NCBI GenBank assembly: GCA_023897205.1
Contig: JAHWDD010000008.1
Span: 1,922,001 to 1,986,000 of the forward strand
Direction: 5' to 3'
DNA: 64,000 nt
Source: Exophiala sp. HKRS030
Taxonomy: Eukaryota > Ascomycota > Eurotiomycetes > Chaetothyriales > Herpotrichiellaceae
Part shown: positions 11,301 to 24,268 of the stretch, one piece after another
Layout of the letters: every line of letters begins with the position of its first letter
Position numbering within the stretch: position 1 is the first letter of the stretch
Translations under genes and position numbers: made by a program
The notes under the pieces: model-generated
Database searches by the model: none
The model's input: the letters and a program-made list of their open reading frames with translations, nothing else
Told to the model about the DNA's origin: nothing

Positions 11301-14300
11301 TAGTCCAGGTATCTACGGAGTAGTGTGGTAGTCTAGGTGCCGGATAGGCACTAGGTATAACTATCCGTATGGACCTTGGGATTATTATTATTATTCACGG
11401 TCCACCATGCACTCCAATTGGTCTTGGGCTCTTCCTTCTTCCTGCAGTGCCGAGATTTTTATATTCGTCCCTTGAGGGTTTTGCTGCAACACAAGAGACT
11501 CAGACTCTCACTCCGCACTCGCCTCTTCCTCTTTGATCGTCTAACAAGTCTACTACCGACCTACCCAAGCTACCGAGTCTCATCTTGTCATCCATCACTC
11601 GGTCTGTCCTACTCTACCGAGGTGCTACTGGTCGGAAGCTAAAAAGCCTCAACCAGACCATCCAATTCTATTCAAATCAACTCAACTTAATTCAACCCAA
11701 CCCAACTCAACTCGGACCCCCACTTTGTTTCTTTTTCTCCCTTTTTTTCGCCACCTTCAGCTACACGTGTCACTGACTACGGACTACTGACTGACCGAGG
11801 TCTCAGTCGCCTTGCCCTTGCCATTGCCCCTTGCGAGCTGAAAGGAATACGGGACGTTAGACATGAACTACTACATTTGACAACTTAGTCCGTTGTTACA
11901 GTACCTCGAGATTGCTCTTCTCTCCAATTTGAGTATGCTGACTTGATCTGCGCCAAGCCCCGTTGCCCTTTGCTTGCTATCTCTGCTCGCGTGATGGACA
12001 CGAGAATAGAGAGTATGAGCATATCTTGGAAGTTCTTGGTGTATTGCTCCAAATCAGCCACAGAGTTACTCTGGTTACTCGGTAAATGTGTACGTACATG
12101 AATCCTCGTCCGGCTAACGAAAAGAAATAACTCTCTACGTAGTCACTCCGTCGAGGGAGCGGACGTTGCGGCGCTGGTCTCCACTCAAGGCTTGGTTCGG
12201 TCGGACCGTGCATTAAACCATCGGTTCATCGCTTGTCTTTGTGTTATCTACAGTAGTTGGTAGTTAGTAGTCAACTCCGTAAATGGTCTACTCTACTCCG
12301 TACTCCGTACTCCCTAGTTGGTAGTCACTCTAATCACTCGTGTCACTCTAGACTCTAGACTCTAGTCAGATCATCATCAATCTCGCATGCCATCGGGACT
12401 AGTGTGGCACAGCAAGTGGATTATCAATTTATCATAACGTTACGGGTTACAAACCATCGTCAAAAGATGATCGAATCGCACAACATGCCTGAACTCTTGA
12501 AGCGCCAGATGGAGATTACAAAGTACTATTTCGATCAGACACCGTGTTTCATGATTGCTGAGTGGTCGCCTTCCCATCCGTCGCTATGTCTTGTATTCAC
12601 CGTATTCGTCAGCTTAACTCATTCATTCCCTAGCATTGATTACGTATCGACTACTCCCTAATTACCCAGTACTGCACAAAGTACTTGGCAACCACAGCAA
12701 CTTCTGAGTGCCTAGTTAGTGCCGGGCAGCCACTGTGTTAATAGCAAGCCAGTGCAAGCCATAGCGAATCTATCCGTACCCAAAGCAGACACTGTACACT
12801 GTACACTGGACACTATCTTGATTACGGAGTATCGAGTACCGAGTACGGAGTCGCTGTGACTCAAGTGTAAATCTCCGTACTCGGCACAGCCTTCCATGAT
12901 ATGATAGTATCCATCACGATTCTGGCCTGGCCTGATAGCCCTGTACGCCGTGGCCCATGGTAAATCGCCGTCTCGAGCTCAACTTCGGGCTTATTTTCCG
13001 TGTTTTACCCTCTTCACTCCTGCGTGTCAGCCTTGTTCCAACTTACCTACCTAAATCATCTTGACAGCCTGACAGGTTTGAGGTAGCCGGTAACGACTGT
13101 GCTGCATATTTCACTTCTTCGGATATTCCCTACACTCTGGGAACAGTCACAGTCACTCTACGGGGCCACTGTTTCATCGCCATCATAGCATTATCAATAT
13201 CCAATCATCCGATCATCCCGGCCTTCCGCTTATAGACCAGAATGGCACTTCACCCTTACATAACTTGTACACAAGGCATCCAAATCCACTGGATCAACCC
13301 CTTTCTATCTTATCCCTCGATTTTCGGATTTCGACCGAGGTATCATGTGTTTCTTTTCTCATAGCCACCTTCCATAATGTCAATCGAATGGTCCAGCGGA
13401 TCCTTAACATTGACGCTCGTCTATGTAAGTCCAAATTGCCCTCATCAACCGAATTAACATTACACCCGCGCAGCGTTTTCGTCTGTCATCTCGCTTGTGG
13501 AAACAAAACCCCCTTTTCTCTCTGCTCTTTTGGAGGAACGGCGGCCGCACCAGTTTGGCACACGCTTGGTGGTTTCTAGCAGCTGTTTCTTTGGTTTTTG
13601 TTTTCCCCTTCAGAACCCAAACGGCGGTCCTTGCTTAACCCTTTTTTGCCTACAACTCGGCTCCTTCGAAACCCCCTCCCCCAACAAAAGGCAAGCCTCC
13701 GCTGAACAGACAAGGGGCCGGGGCGTTTTAAACGAATCTCTCTGACCTATCATGACTATTGCACACATTACGCGAACACAAACACGAGACAAGCAAGGCT
13801 CGCCAACGTTGGGGGACTTCCCCAAAACCGACCGAGAAAAACGTGGCATCTCTTACCACTTTAGTTTCTCCCCTTGTGGCAATCCCTACCTAATGTACGC
13901 ACGGCGTACGCAACTGCATATTCTCGATGCACGTGTGCCGAGTCAGACACCTCCTTTTTGGAAGTATACCAACTATGTACAGGCCACCCCATCTACCGAA
14001 GATTCCGTCCAGAATTCGAGACAACAACATGTTCCATGCAAAAGCTTTCGAGTAAGTCGATGCATACTAGCTGCATCTCAAGCACATACCGCTATTTCCC
14101 ACGTTTTCCTATCCCTGCATTCAGGAGTATTGTCGGAGTCCGTACTCCTCTCACCGTGTCTGGATATACCTACGGACCCCTGCAGGGTGCCTATCTTTAG
14201 CCCCCATACAAGATCGTTCCATGATTCCATCCGCCTTCGACGAACTCGTTCTTTCTGTCGATCTGATCCACCTCACCCACCCAGGTCAGGTCGTACTGTA

Positions 14301-14935
14301 GGTGTGCGTGCCAGGCTATTCATGGATCAATCACGGATCATGTTCCGTGGCTCCGCGTTTCTCACGTGAATCAGAAAGGAAGAAGCCAGGACGATCACGA
14401 CGACGACCTTATTCGAGCACAGCATAGCGTCACTACTCACTACTAACTACTACTGCTGGCTTCAGATTTCCAAAGCCATGGTGAGTTTCACGACCAACGT
14501 CGTCCTCACTCCCTGTGTGCTTCCTCCAAGCCCCGGACCTTTTGACCATGTTGATGTGTGCCATATCCTTCGTGAACACATCATCACAACCTCTTCAACC
14601 ACAACGAGTTCTTCCGACCTTTGCAGACATCCGTCAGCCTACGTGCGTGGTTGATACACCATTGTCCAGTGCGCCAAGTCCCAAGGTTGGATGGCGGACG
14701 ACCATCCCGCGCCATACAGCACAGCCTCGTTTCATTTATCGTGAGACTTGACAAACAGACAAACAAACAAACACCCCCCTTTTGTTCAACACACTTGACA
14801 TCTCGCCTCGCCTTAGGAAGTCCAGGCTGGCAGGAGAGGGAGGCACGCACTAGGGACTAGCTAGGCACGAGGTACGAGGCACGAGGCACTAGCTACCTAG
14901 GCTCGCAGGTTAGTAGGTGGGCAGCTAGGCAGGTA

Positions 14936-14981
14936 TGCAGGTAGGTAGGTAGGTAGGTAGGAAGGAAGGAAGGAAGGAAAG
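14936..14981. repeat. GTAG then GAAG tetranucleotide repeats
   Basis: Five to six GTAG units run directly into five GAAG units; more AGGTAGGT copies flank it up to 15080. Confidence 0.9.
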
Positions 14982-15393
14982 AACACGTCTACCACGAATG
15001 ACTTTGAATACTAGGTAGGTAGGTAGACCAATATCTAGCCACTCACCTAGGTACATACGTGTCTACCTTAGGTACATACCTACATACGTAGCCAGTTCCA
15101 TCTCCTTCGCAGCACATCAAGCCCGTCACTCCCTTTGCCCCCTGTGCCCCCGTTCCGACCTTCCGCTCTTTGCTCTTTTCGTTTTCTCGCCTCATGTCCC
15201 GTCCATACACACACACACTCTCTCTCACTCACAAACACAAACACACACAGACCGTCGCCGACATCTCCTAACAATGTACGGAGGATGTACACGCGATATA
15301 CGCCCACGCCAACCCAAAACGAATGCAGGGCATTACATCTCGCACATATATATCACCTTGTATTGCATTACATGGTACTTCCTCTCCTCACAC

Positions 15394-15429
15394 CACATCA
15401 CATCACATCACATCACATCACATCACATT
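15394..15429. repeat. ACATC pentanucleotide repeat
   Basis: Seven near-perfect ACATC units lie in tandem. Confidence 0.9.
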
Positions 15430-16538
15430 ATATCACAATGTAATCTACACGAGGAAGGGCTCTGCTAGCGGTAAGCTTTTCCTTTTCTTTTTTTGTTGGG
15501 CTTGAAAGATTGTCAGAGTCACGCCTTAGAGCTGCACGGGGAGAGGAGGCGCTGCGAGCCAGGGTTGCTGAGGTTCTATTTCCTCGTACACCTCGTCGTC
15601 TTCGATGTCTTCGATGTCTTCGATGTTGTCTGCCCCGTCCTCCTTCTCCTCGGGTTACTTTATGGTCGTGCTTGGCTTGCGTGTGGCGTGGGCAGGGTCA
15701 TTGGCTAATGTTGGAAACGTTGTGTCTTTGTTCGTGGCGATGGTATCTTCTTACCTGGGTAGTAGATGTTGCGAATGATTCAAGGCGTGAAGGGTCAGTG
15801 GAACTATATGTATACAAGTAATTGACGTTTACCAAAAGGGAAAAAAAGACCTAGGTTGTATAGAGAGGAGATTTGGGTTTTTGGATTATTTAATCTTAAC
15901 TGACATCAACATGAAAGAAACTCGGTCATCGCTGAAGTTCCAATCGCTGAGTTTCCATGGCATACATGTCATGCCCGGCTAATTGCCTTAGTCTGCCCAC
16001 CGACTTCTGTACAAAGAATTACATGAGTGCGCATCACAACTCTTTTAACCTCGTCCCACCAGGAGTGTATCGCTGCCGTATTGCCTCCAAAACACCAGCT
16101 TTTAATGACCAACTGCGACTGGCAATATCTTGCCTCGTCACGTCTGTCATCCCGAATGCCGTAGATAACACAACATGTAATGAAAGAAAAAAGAGTAATG
16201 ATTGAAAGAGGCGGTTGGGTCGTTCTTCGTTGGTCCTTGTGGTCGAGGACTGATAACTCTGTCCTTTTGTTGCCTTGCAGACATTCAACATGGAATTATG
16301 CAGGCTATACGTTTAGCGTGAGGCTGTTCCCTTGAGAACAACCACCCCCAAAACTGGCATGCCACTTAGATTGAAAGGCCCCGTTGTGGTTCATGCTCTG
16401 CAAAGGACGGAGAGGAAAATCAACCACAATTCGCTAAAGAAGGGATGATGAGGATGATGATGACGCAAAAGACGAGTCGAGTACAAGGGATATCATTAGA
16501 ATACAGTTGATGGGGAGTGCACCTTAATGGTCTCTTTC

Positions 16539-18639
16539 TCAAGGCTTCTGCTCACCACCTTGTTGAGAACCGGCGTCGCCACCTGGAGGAGGCTGTGATG
16601 ACTCTTCGCTACGAGCCTTGTGCATCTTATCGAACAAAGTCAGGGCGCTAGCCTGTAGTTCATCGATCTTGGCCTTGAGCTCTTCAGCCGTGGCTGTGCC
16701 TTCACCAGTCTGGTTCTTGGCAACATATTCGCGCAGACTAGCAATCTTCTCTTTGATAGTATCTGCTTCGGTCTTGTCAAGCTTGTCTTCGAATTCTTTC
16801 AAAGCTTTCTCGGTATCGTTGAGAACACTGTCGGCACGGTTGGCAGCTTCAATGGCAGCTTTGCGTTCCTTATCTTGTGCACCATATTTCTCAGCGTCAT
16901 CAACCATGTTCTGAATCTCAGAATCAGACAGACCGGAACCAGAGGCAATGGTGATGGACTGATCCTTGTTGGTGGACTTATCCTTTGCGTGGACATGGAC
17001 AATGGAATCGGCATCAATATCGAAGGTGACTTCGATTTGTGGAACACCACGATGAGCGGGAGGGATTCCAACCAGCTGGAAATTGCCGAGAAGTTTGTTG
17101 TCACGTACAAGCTCACGTTCACCCTGATAAACCTTGATCTCGACGGCGGTTTGGAAGTCGGCAGCGGTAGAGAAAATCTGGGACTTCTTGGTAGGGATGG
17201 TAGTGTTGCGATTGATCAATCTGGTGAAGACACCGCCAAGGGTTTCAATACCAAGGGAGAGAGGAGTGACATCGAGGAGAAGGACATCCATGACTTCACC
17301 AGCAAGGACAGCGCCTTGAATGGCAGCACCGATGGCGACAGCCTCGTCAGGGTTGACCGACTTGGCAGGTTCGCGACCAAAGATAGACTTGACAGACTCG
17401 GTAACCTTGGGCATACGGGTCATACCACCGACGAGGATAACTTCTTGGATATCCTTGGCGCTCAGGCTAGCATCTTTCAATGCCTTTCGGACTGGTTCAA
17501 TTGTGCGCGTGATGAGGGGATCAACGAGAGATTCGAGCTGAGCACGAGTCATCTTGGAGTTGATGTGCTTAGGACCGGAAGCATCGGCTGTGATGAAGGG
17601 CAGATTGATGTCTGTCTGAAGAGAAGACGACAATTCAATCTTTGCCTTCTCAGCAGCCTCTCGAATACGTTGAATGGCCATGCGGTCATTGGATAGATCA
17701 ATGCCAGACTCTTTCTTGAATTGCTGTACCAAATGACGGACAAGTGTGATGTCGAAATCTTCACCACCCAAATGGGTATCACCATTTGTCGACTTGACTT
17801 CGAAGACACCTTTCTGGATCTCAAGAATGGAGATATCGAAGGTACCACCACCAAGATCGTAGACTGCAATGATGCGATCTTCTTCCTTCTCCAAACCATA
17901 GGCGAGAGCGGCAGCAGTGGGTTCATTCACGACACGGAGCACATTGAGACCGGCAATTTGGCCAGCGTCTTTTGTGGCTTGTCTTTGCATATCGTTGAAG
18001 TAAGCAGGTACAGTGACAACACCGTTCTTGACGGGCTTGCCGAGGTAAGCCTCAGCAGTTTCCTTCATTTTTTGCAGAACCATGCCACCGATCTGAGATG
18101 GGGAATACTTCTGACCTCGAGCCTCGAGCCAGGCATCGCCGTTTGTGTGTTGTACAATCTTGTAGGGGACTTCCTTAATGTCTCTTTGGCACTCAGGGTC
18201 GGAGAACTTGCGGCCGATGAGACGTTTTGTGGCGAAGAGAGTGTTCTCAGGATTGACGACAGCTTGACGCTTGGCCGAGACACCGACGAGACGTTCGCCA
18301 CCCTCAGTGAAGGCAACTACTGAAGGAGTTGTGCGGGTTCCCTCAGAGTTCTCGATGATACGTGGCGTCTTGCCTTCCATGACGGCGACGGCGGAATTTG
18401 TGGTTCCTAGATCGATACCAATGACTTGGCCTTTGACCTTTTCTGTTCCCTCAGGAGCATCGGTGGATGCATATCTGGAGAGTATTGAGGAGCGAGGAGC
18501 TCTAATCTGAGAGAGGCGAGAGACAGGAGAGGAGCGTGGGAGCTGTAGGGGTTGTTAGAATGAAGGCGAAATGGATAAAGAGGTAGGGTTGAATTGTGGT
18601 TGGAGGACTTACAGCTCGAGATAACCGTGAGGCAATCAT
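16539..18639 (-). CDS. SSC1: mitochondrial Hsp70 chaperone (SSC1 type)
   Basis: Exon 1 is 18613-18639 (nine codons), followed by a 70-bp intron (GTAAGT..CTACAG) and exon 2, 16539-18542. The product is 676 residues, a normal length for mitochondrial Hsp70. Residues 1-~33 are rich in Arg and Ser with no acidic residue, a presequence. The nucleotide-binding domain starts at [14 protein letters not shown] and contains [13 protein letters not shown] and the phosphate-2 motif VGGMTRMP. The substrate-binding domain carries the [14 protein letters not shown] stretch. An alpha-helical lid and a Gly/Gln-rich tail ending GGEQKP follow; the absence of EEVD excludes the cytosolic class. Family role: ATP-driven protein import and folding in the matrix. 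A perfect heat-shock element lies about 210 bp upstream. The long ORF on the opposite strand (16875-17696) is a shadow. Confidence 0.95.
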
Positions 18640-19542
18640 GATGAAAACAACAAGACAGTGAGGTATATGGTGTGCGTGAAAGATGTGAATGAGATTACAA
18701 TGATGCGCACAAGGTGGAAGAGAGTGAAGGAGATGGAGACGATGAGCTCAAGAAAGATGATGAGGAAATAGGCAGACTAAGTGATGGATGTTGATTGATG
18801 AAAGGTAGAAAAAAGTGTCGGAAATGTATTGTAGGATGAAATTCGGAGAAGGAAAATTCGAGAATTGGCCGACGTGGAGTTCACGTGAGAAGGAGAGGCA
18901 GGAGCTGCGAGCCGTAGCGGTCGGAGTCGGTTCCAAGGGGCGAAAGGGAATCTTGAGTCTTGACGATGCAGACTGCGACAGAAGCTCGACGAATCTCGTG
19001 TGGAGAAGATCATTGAAGAGCGACTACGGAGCAAGGGCACGTGAGTTCACAAGAAGACATTGTCACGTGATCGCATATCACATATCACCAGCCACAAGTG
19101 AATAAGCCACAACCTTCTCCCAGACATTCAACCAATTGACGTCAACTTACCACCTACTTCCTCTCTGTGGGTGCTCCATCCACGTCCATCCTCAGTGCTC
19201 ACATACCCGGAAAGACATCAGGAAGTTGCGTTGACTGGCAGTGACAAGACCCTCATTCCCTCATTGGTCTCGTTGACACTACGGAATCTCATCCTCTCTC
19301 ATCAACCACAACTCTCAGACCCAACACCTTCTGCACCGTCACTATCACGATCACGATCACTTCCATATCCTCTCGCTGTTAATCCCGTCCACCTCAACCG
19401 CATATCTATCTTCTCTGTCCTTCCCCGTCGATTGCTTCCATCTCCCTGCGTCCAGATTCTCGACAAGCAATACTTGATCCGTCCGATCAGCCCTCATCTG
19501 GGAAATGCGACCTAACTCTCACTCTTTCGATCCCTCCACGAT
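18640..19542. other. shared promoter region between mitochondrial Hsp70 and WD40 gene
   Basis: The two genes diverge from this 0.9-kb stretch. It holds a heat-shock element at 18852-18864 and several CACGTG-core sites near 18882, 19038 and 19065. A 114-codon ORF at 19171-19515 precedes the WD40 start and looks like leader sequence or an upstream ORF; it has no family features. Confidence 0.6.
18852..18864. promoter_or_regulatory. heat-shock element
   Basis: Three alternating five-base heat-shock units are in perfect register: GAA, two bases, TTC, two bases, GAA. The site is 213 bp upstream of the mitochondrial Hsp70 start codon, which fits control by Hsf1. It could also act on the divergent WD40 gene. 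Confidence 0.75.
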
Positions 19543-22478
19543 ATGACCATACCCGACCCTCTACTATGTCTGACTCCCACCAGCGCCATTGCTTCTCACC
19601 ACAAATTCTATCCTACAAGAATACCAAACCAACACCACCAGTTGAGGCATCAAATTAGCGTACAAGAGAATCATCTGATATACTATGTCTCCAACTACGA
19701 TATTTTTGTCCTCGACCTTCATGATTGTCAAAACTCCCTCATAGCCACTGTTCCCTTTGAGCCTACTTGTCTTGCCGCTGATCTTGGTTGGCTTGCTGTA
19801 GGAGGAGAGAACAATGGCGATTGTGCCTTTATCAAAGTCGAGAAAGACGACCATGGCCATCCAAAGTGCTTCGGCCACGACCTTGTCGTTGAGTCTCTGG
19901 GTGGGGCTATCGTCAATTCAATGAATATCCATACCATTCCCGCCACTGGATCCTCTTCCGATGTTGAGCCCGTGGTTCTGATCTCCAACAATGACAAGAC
20001 AGTCAAGATTTATTCTCTATCACAACGCCAGGTCATCACTACCTTCCTCCACCCTGTTCCCATGAATTACTCCGCCATGTCCCCCGACTCTACAATTATA
20101 GCTGCTGTAGGCGACTCCAACAAAGTTTACTTCTATCGTCACAAGAACCACGATGTTTCTCGTTCTCCTGCCAGCACCTTCTTTCGGGACGATTGGGTGT
20201 GTTTCGCGGAACCATCATTGCCTACAGGGGACAGTGTCTACGATGATTACTGCTTTGCTTTGGCTTTCTCTCCCAGTGGCCACCTTTGCGCGGCTTCGTC
20301 ACAAGGTGGGGCTATCTCAGTCTTTGACGTTCTTCAATTACTGGACGATGGTCACTCTCAGCAAGATGCTATGCTTTGTAACTTTCGCTCTTCTAGACCC
20401 ACCCTCATAGGATGCGTCAGGGCGATGGCCTTTTCTCCAGCTCCATGGGATCTTCTCGCCTGGGCTGAGGATCATGGAAGGATTGGCTTGGTTGACGTTA
20501 GAAGCCATTTCGTCAGACGACAGGTCCTCGAACTTGACCGTCGGAAAGCTGAAGCCGTTGAAATGGAAGATGGAACCCCTTTTGCTTATCGGAACCTTGG
20601 TGTCAAAGAACGTTTGAGACAACAACATCTAGCTAGACTTCGCGCTATGCGACGTCTGACGCCTCAGGACATCGAAGTTGATCTTACTGTGGATGAGCTC
20701 ATAGATCCCAGCTCCAATCCTCAACGCCATCATCGACAAGAGTTACTGTCCTATCATCAGGGTCTAGACCTCGATGCCAGGGAAAGGTCCGTCGTTGACG
20801 CTCTTGAGACTACAATCCACAACATTGAACATAATCCAACACGCGCGTACAGTGTTCACTATGCCTCCGATTCCACAAGAGAGTACAACCTCATCGTGAA
20901 TGCTACTGCTAGACCCATGGGACCAGGTCATCCCCAGCCTAGGAGAAGAACCTCCATTGTTTTATCACCCTCGACCGCTAACGGTGACCGATATTTGAAT
21001 ACCACAGCTGATCAAAGAACTCGTTTCTCAGCCTCTCCTGCACGAATCAGTGACGACGACGACAATGATGTACCAGCGATGTCCACCAACAATCTTACGC
21101 CGTCCGTGAACACCTCCACTTCACATCCCCAACCGCACGACATAACACCGTCGAACACCCGTCAATTCCTTGAATCGGCCATGGAAAGAGCCAGAGAAAC
21201 TGCGAACCAGAGCCGTGCGCAGTTGGGCCGAATTGAAGCTGCGCTGGATGACGAGCGACATCTCGCGGGCCAACTTGAGCGTCTGCTGGCAGAAGAGCGG
21301 CACCTTTCTAGTCTACTACGTCGTCAGCTCGAGACACAACAACGTCTTTTGATGGAGAATTCCAACGAGCTGATCAGACTGAGGACTGAAGCAACAGACT
21401 CGAATACTTATGATCGTGTCCTACGGCAAGAAATCACTAATGAACAACAATCGCTTCAACAACGATCCCAAGAACTTGAAGAAGCATTAAGAATCGGAAC
21501 AGAGTATGCTCGTAGACTGGAGACCGAAAGAGCAAGATTTCTAACTCGATCCGCATCAGGATCAAGAGATGATAGTTCTTCAACGGCTCAGAGCTCTGCT
21601 CTTCCAACCACCAATCTTCGGTCTACCGAGGCCCCTGATGATACGTTCAACGTTCTCTCCGACTACACTGATTCCAGGACTCAGCGAATCCGTCGCATTG
21701 AACAGCTTCAGCTGCAATATCGACGTGCCGAGTCACGGGTCGCTTTGGCAACCTCAGATATGGAAGCACTCGAGGAAGCCATGCGCCGAGCGTCTAATCG
21801 GGCCAATGTTGCTAACATTACCAGCACTCCTGAGGCGAATGCAGATACACAAACAGGCAGAACTTCATCCAACGTCATTGAATCCGGTCGGCAAGATCCC
21901 TCTCGTTCTGGCATCAGTTTATCCCGGGCTGCGGCTACTCGACGTCGGCCATCATTGACTGCCAACGACGTTCGGGCGTCTCGCATGTCTCGCTTTTCCC
22001 GACCTGAAGGACGGCCCAGTGAAATTGGTAGTAGCCGGCCTCAACAATCTGACTTGCTTGCCGCACGGATCGTGTACACTCAGAGTGCTTCCGCCGCCAA
22101 TCGCGCCTTGGACACTAACGGGAATTGGATGCCTGGCTCTTCACTGCACAGAATCCTCGCTGGTGCCTCTGCTCTGTCTTCCACTAGTATGACTCCCAAC
22201 CCGAACTCGACTGCGGAAGCTTCCGGTTCAGTTGATGTGTTCAGAGAAATGGGTTTGGGAACTGCTGGTCTCGGCTTCAGTCCTGATGGCCACTTCTTGT
22301 AAGTGAATTCTATGCATGCTGACTTACCTTTCCCAAATTTTGGTCCTATCATACGGTCCAACAATTAAGCATTTCTGACGATAGACTTAATAGTTATGTG
22401 GGCACGGACGAAGGCATATTTGAGTTCAAAGTGAATATTCCTGATCGAATGATGTTTCCATCTTTCGAGATGCGATAG
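19543..22478 (+). CDS. WD40-repeat protein with DUF2415 segment and central coiled coil
   Basis: Exon 1 is 19543-22298, then an 86-bp intron (GTAAGT..GATAG) and exon 2, 22385-22478, giving 949 residues. Residues 1-~360 look like a beta-propeller with degenerate WD repeats. The segment VRAMAFSPAPWDLLAWAEDH (~residues 288-307), continuing into GRIGLVDVR, matches the short fungal DUF2415 signature. Residues ~540-670 form an Arg/Glu/Gln-rich coiled coil with many repeats of the LERLLAEERHL type. The last exon adds a conserved SYVGTDEGIFEFKVNIPDR end, which is why I join it across the intron; without it the protein would end at the splice donor. The family is conserved in filamentous fungi and its biochemical role is not established. 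A scaffold role is inference. Confidence 0.8.
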
Positions 22479-24268
22479 TCAACCAGAGGTCGAGGCGTAA
22501 ATGTCCGAGACGTTGATCAGAACTTGAAATGGAGAGAGCCTGGGTTTCTACGCACCAATCTACTTCAAAGTGCAATTTTGAGTAGTATCTCAAGCAAAAG
22601 CCAATGATGAAGATCACAGAAATAATGAGAGAACGACGTGGGTGATTCGGGAATATTTTGTGAAGCAGCAAAAGCGAGCGAAGGAGTTGGAGTTTCCTGG
22701 TTTTTGGGTCGATTGCAATGAGATCGGAGTCGATCATTCACACAAAAGGATGTATTTTCCAAGATCGCACCAGTCGTTATCTTATGATCAATGTAAATAT
22801 AATCTGACTATGATTTATGCTTCTTATCATCCTTGATAGACAACCACGATAGTATACATACACATATGTATATATACGTGTCCTGCAAAACCCACAATCC
22901 ACATCTATGATCCTCGAGGCCCAGCCTCGCCACCCAGGCGTGTGCATCAACACTGAACTCCCCATCTGACTGACTAGTTAGTTGGTTAACTAGTTAGCGT
23001 AGCAGTTCCCCCATCCCCTGCCTCTTCAACTTCGAATTGCCAAGGTACCTATGCTCGACCACAGCATATAAATTATACCTCAGTCTATACTGTAGAGTCT
23101 AACCAGTTAGTTAGCTAGCTCGCTAGCTAGTTAGCTGATTATTTAGTCTCAGTCCTCCTGAGTCCCAGGTCCCAGGTCCCAGGCGCATCCAAGGGAGCAG
23201 GGGAGGAACGTCTGCGGTGGGGGAAAATCGGTGATCCATCTATCTATCTCTCTCTCTATATATATGTGTAGATACATATCTAGCACGACGGATGGATTAG
23301 ATGGTTATTTAGATGCTCAGATGCTCAGATGATGTTGAGTGGATTGAATCTTGACAAAGCACCGCGGCGCCGGAGCGCTTTATCATCCTGACGTACCATT
23401 CGCGATGGTTTCAGATTGCTTCGTTGGTGGAAAGAACGGAAAGATAGGTGGGCTGTAGAGTGACTGCAGTCGTTCATTTTGATGTGGCAATGTGCAAGTC
23501 CTGAAAAGGAAGAGAACGGAATAGACTAGAGGGAAGCTAGTATGGTGAGCGTGTCATTTTCATCTCATTCAGACTACCTATTTGATTTCTACTTGTATCC
23601 CATCAGTAGTCACCCTCTCCCCGTCTTGAGACCGAAAGAGGGCAACGTTGGAAAGTCTCAAACTCGTCGGGCTAAGCTCCATGCCATCAAATTCATCTTC
23701 TCAATCCCCTTAGCGTTCGGGTTCCCCATATGAACATTTCACTTCTCTCAATCGTGTCCATTCCAAGTTTTCAGAAATAAGGGAGATCTGGGTTTCGCAA
23801 ACAATGCTCGCTCAGTGGTCGAAACGACGAAGTTTTGACTTCGTTTGTGTTGTATAAATTCTGGTATTGTGCATATTGATCATCATAGATCCATTTTTTA
23901 GAAGTAAAGTTGAACCAAAAATCTCATTATCAAATGTTTGATGATGTGTGCGATAGTGAGCGTGTGGATGTGTATTTTGGTTTTCACTACAATATGATTC
24001 TGCTGAAGATATCCGGCTTGCCAGACAGTGGTGTGTAAATCGGGTTTCATGAGAAGCAAAGCGGAAAGAAAAGTGTGTGCTCGGCCGCACATGTTGGGAA
24101 TATACAATCTCCCAATTTTGTGAAAGCGTGTCGTATAAAAGAGTGAATCCATCAAAAAAATCCATGATCAAAAAGGCTCGGCCCGTGAATCATCAGAGCT
24201 CCCAAACACCCAAAACATGATCGTCAAGCCGTGGAGTAACTCAATATAGATGAGTTAATATAAGTGCA
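22479..24268. other. spacer between convergent genes, no gene seen
   Basis: The stretch separates the 3' ends of the WD40 gene and the proline-rich gene. It contains a TAGCTAG-rich segment at 23095-23145 with an 8-bp-arm hairpin (TAGCTAGC, two bases, GCTAGCTA), three CCCAGGT copies at 23163-23181, and a pyrimidine/TA microsatellite. The small ORFs are AT-rich and unsupported. Confidence 0.5.
23237..23266. repeat. CTAT/TC/TA microsatellite
   Basis: CTAT units pass into TC and then TA dinucleotides. Confidence 0.85.

Larger units (their letters stand above)
6310..16538. other. 10-kb spacer without convincing genes
   Basis: The stretch lies between the start of the zinc-finger gene and the 3' end of the mitochondrial Hsp70 gene. 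Part of it may be a long 5' leader of the zinc-finger gene. It holds many simple repeats between 6.9 and 8.3 kb and between 14.8 and 15.6 kb, listed separately. Scattered copies of a TACTCCGTA/TACGGAGTA motif occur, for example near 8173, 8245, 9486, 11317, 12300, 12816 and 12842, as do runs of AGGTAGGT. The longest ORFs (13752-14369 plus, 205 codons; 7598-8158 minus, 186 codons) are compositionally biased and show no domain or splice support. I saw no tRNA. Non-coding transcripts cannot be excluded. Confidence 0.55.

Noticed and set aside
13752..14369. 205-codon plus-strand ORF in the 10-kb spacer
   Set aside because: The translation has no domain, signal or compositional features of a real protein, other frames are open too, and no splice context supports it.
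16875..17696. 273-codon ORF on the strand opposite mitochondrial Hsp70
   Set aside because: It is fully antisense to a conserved coding region with biased codon use, a common shadow effect.
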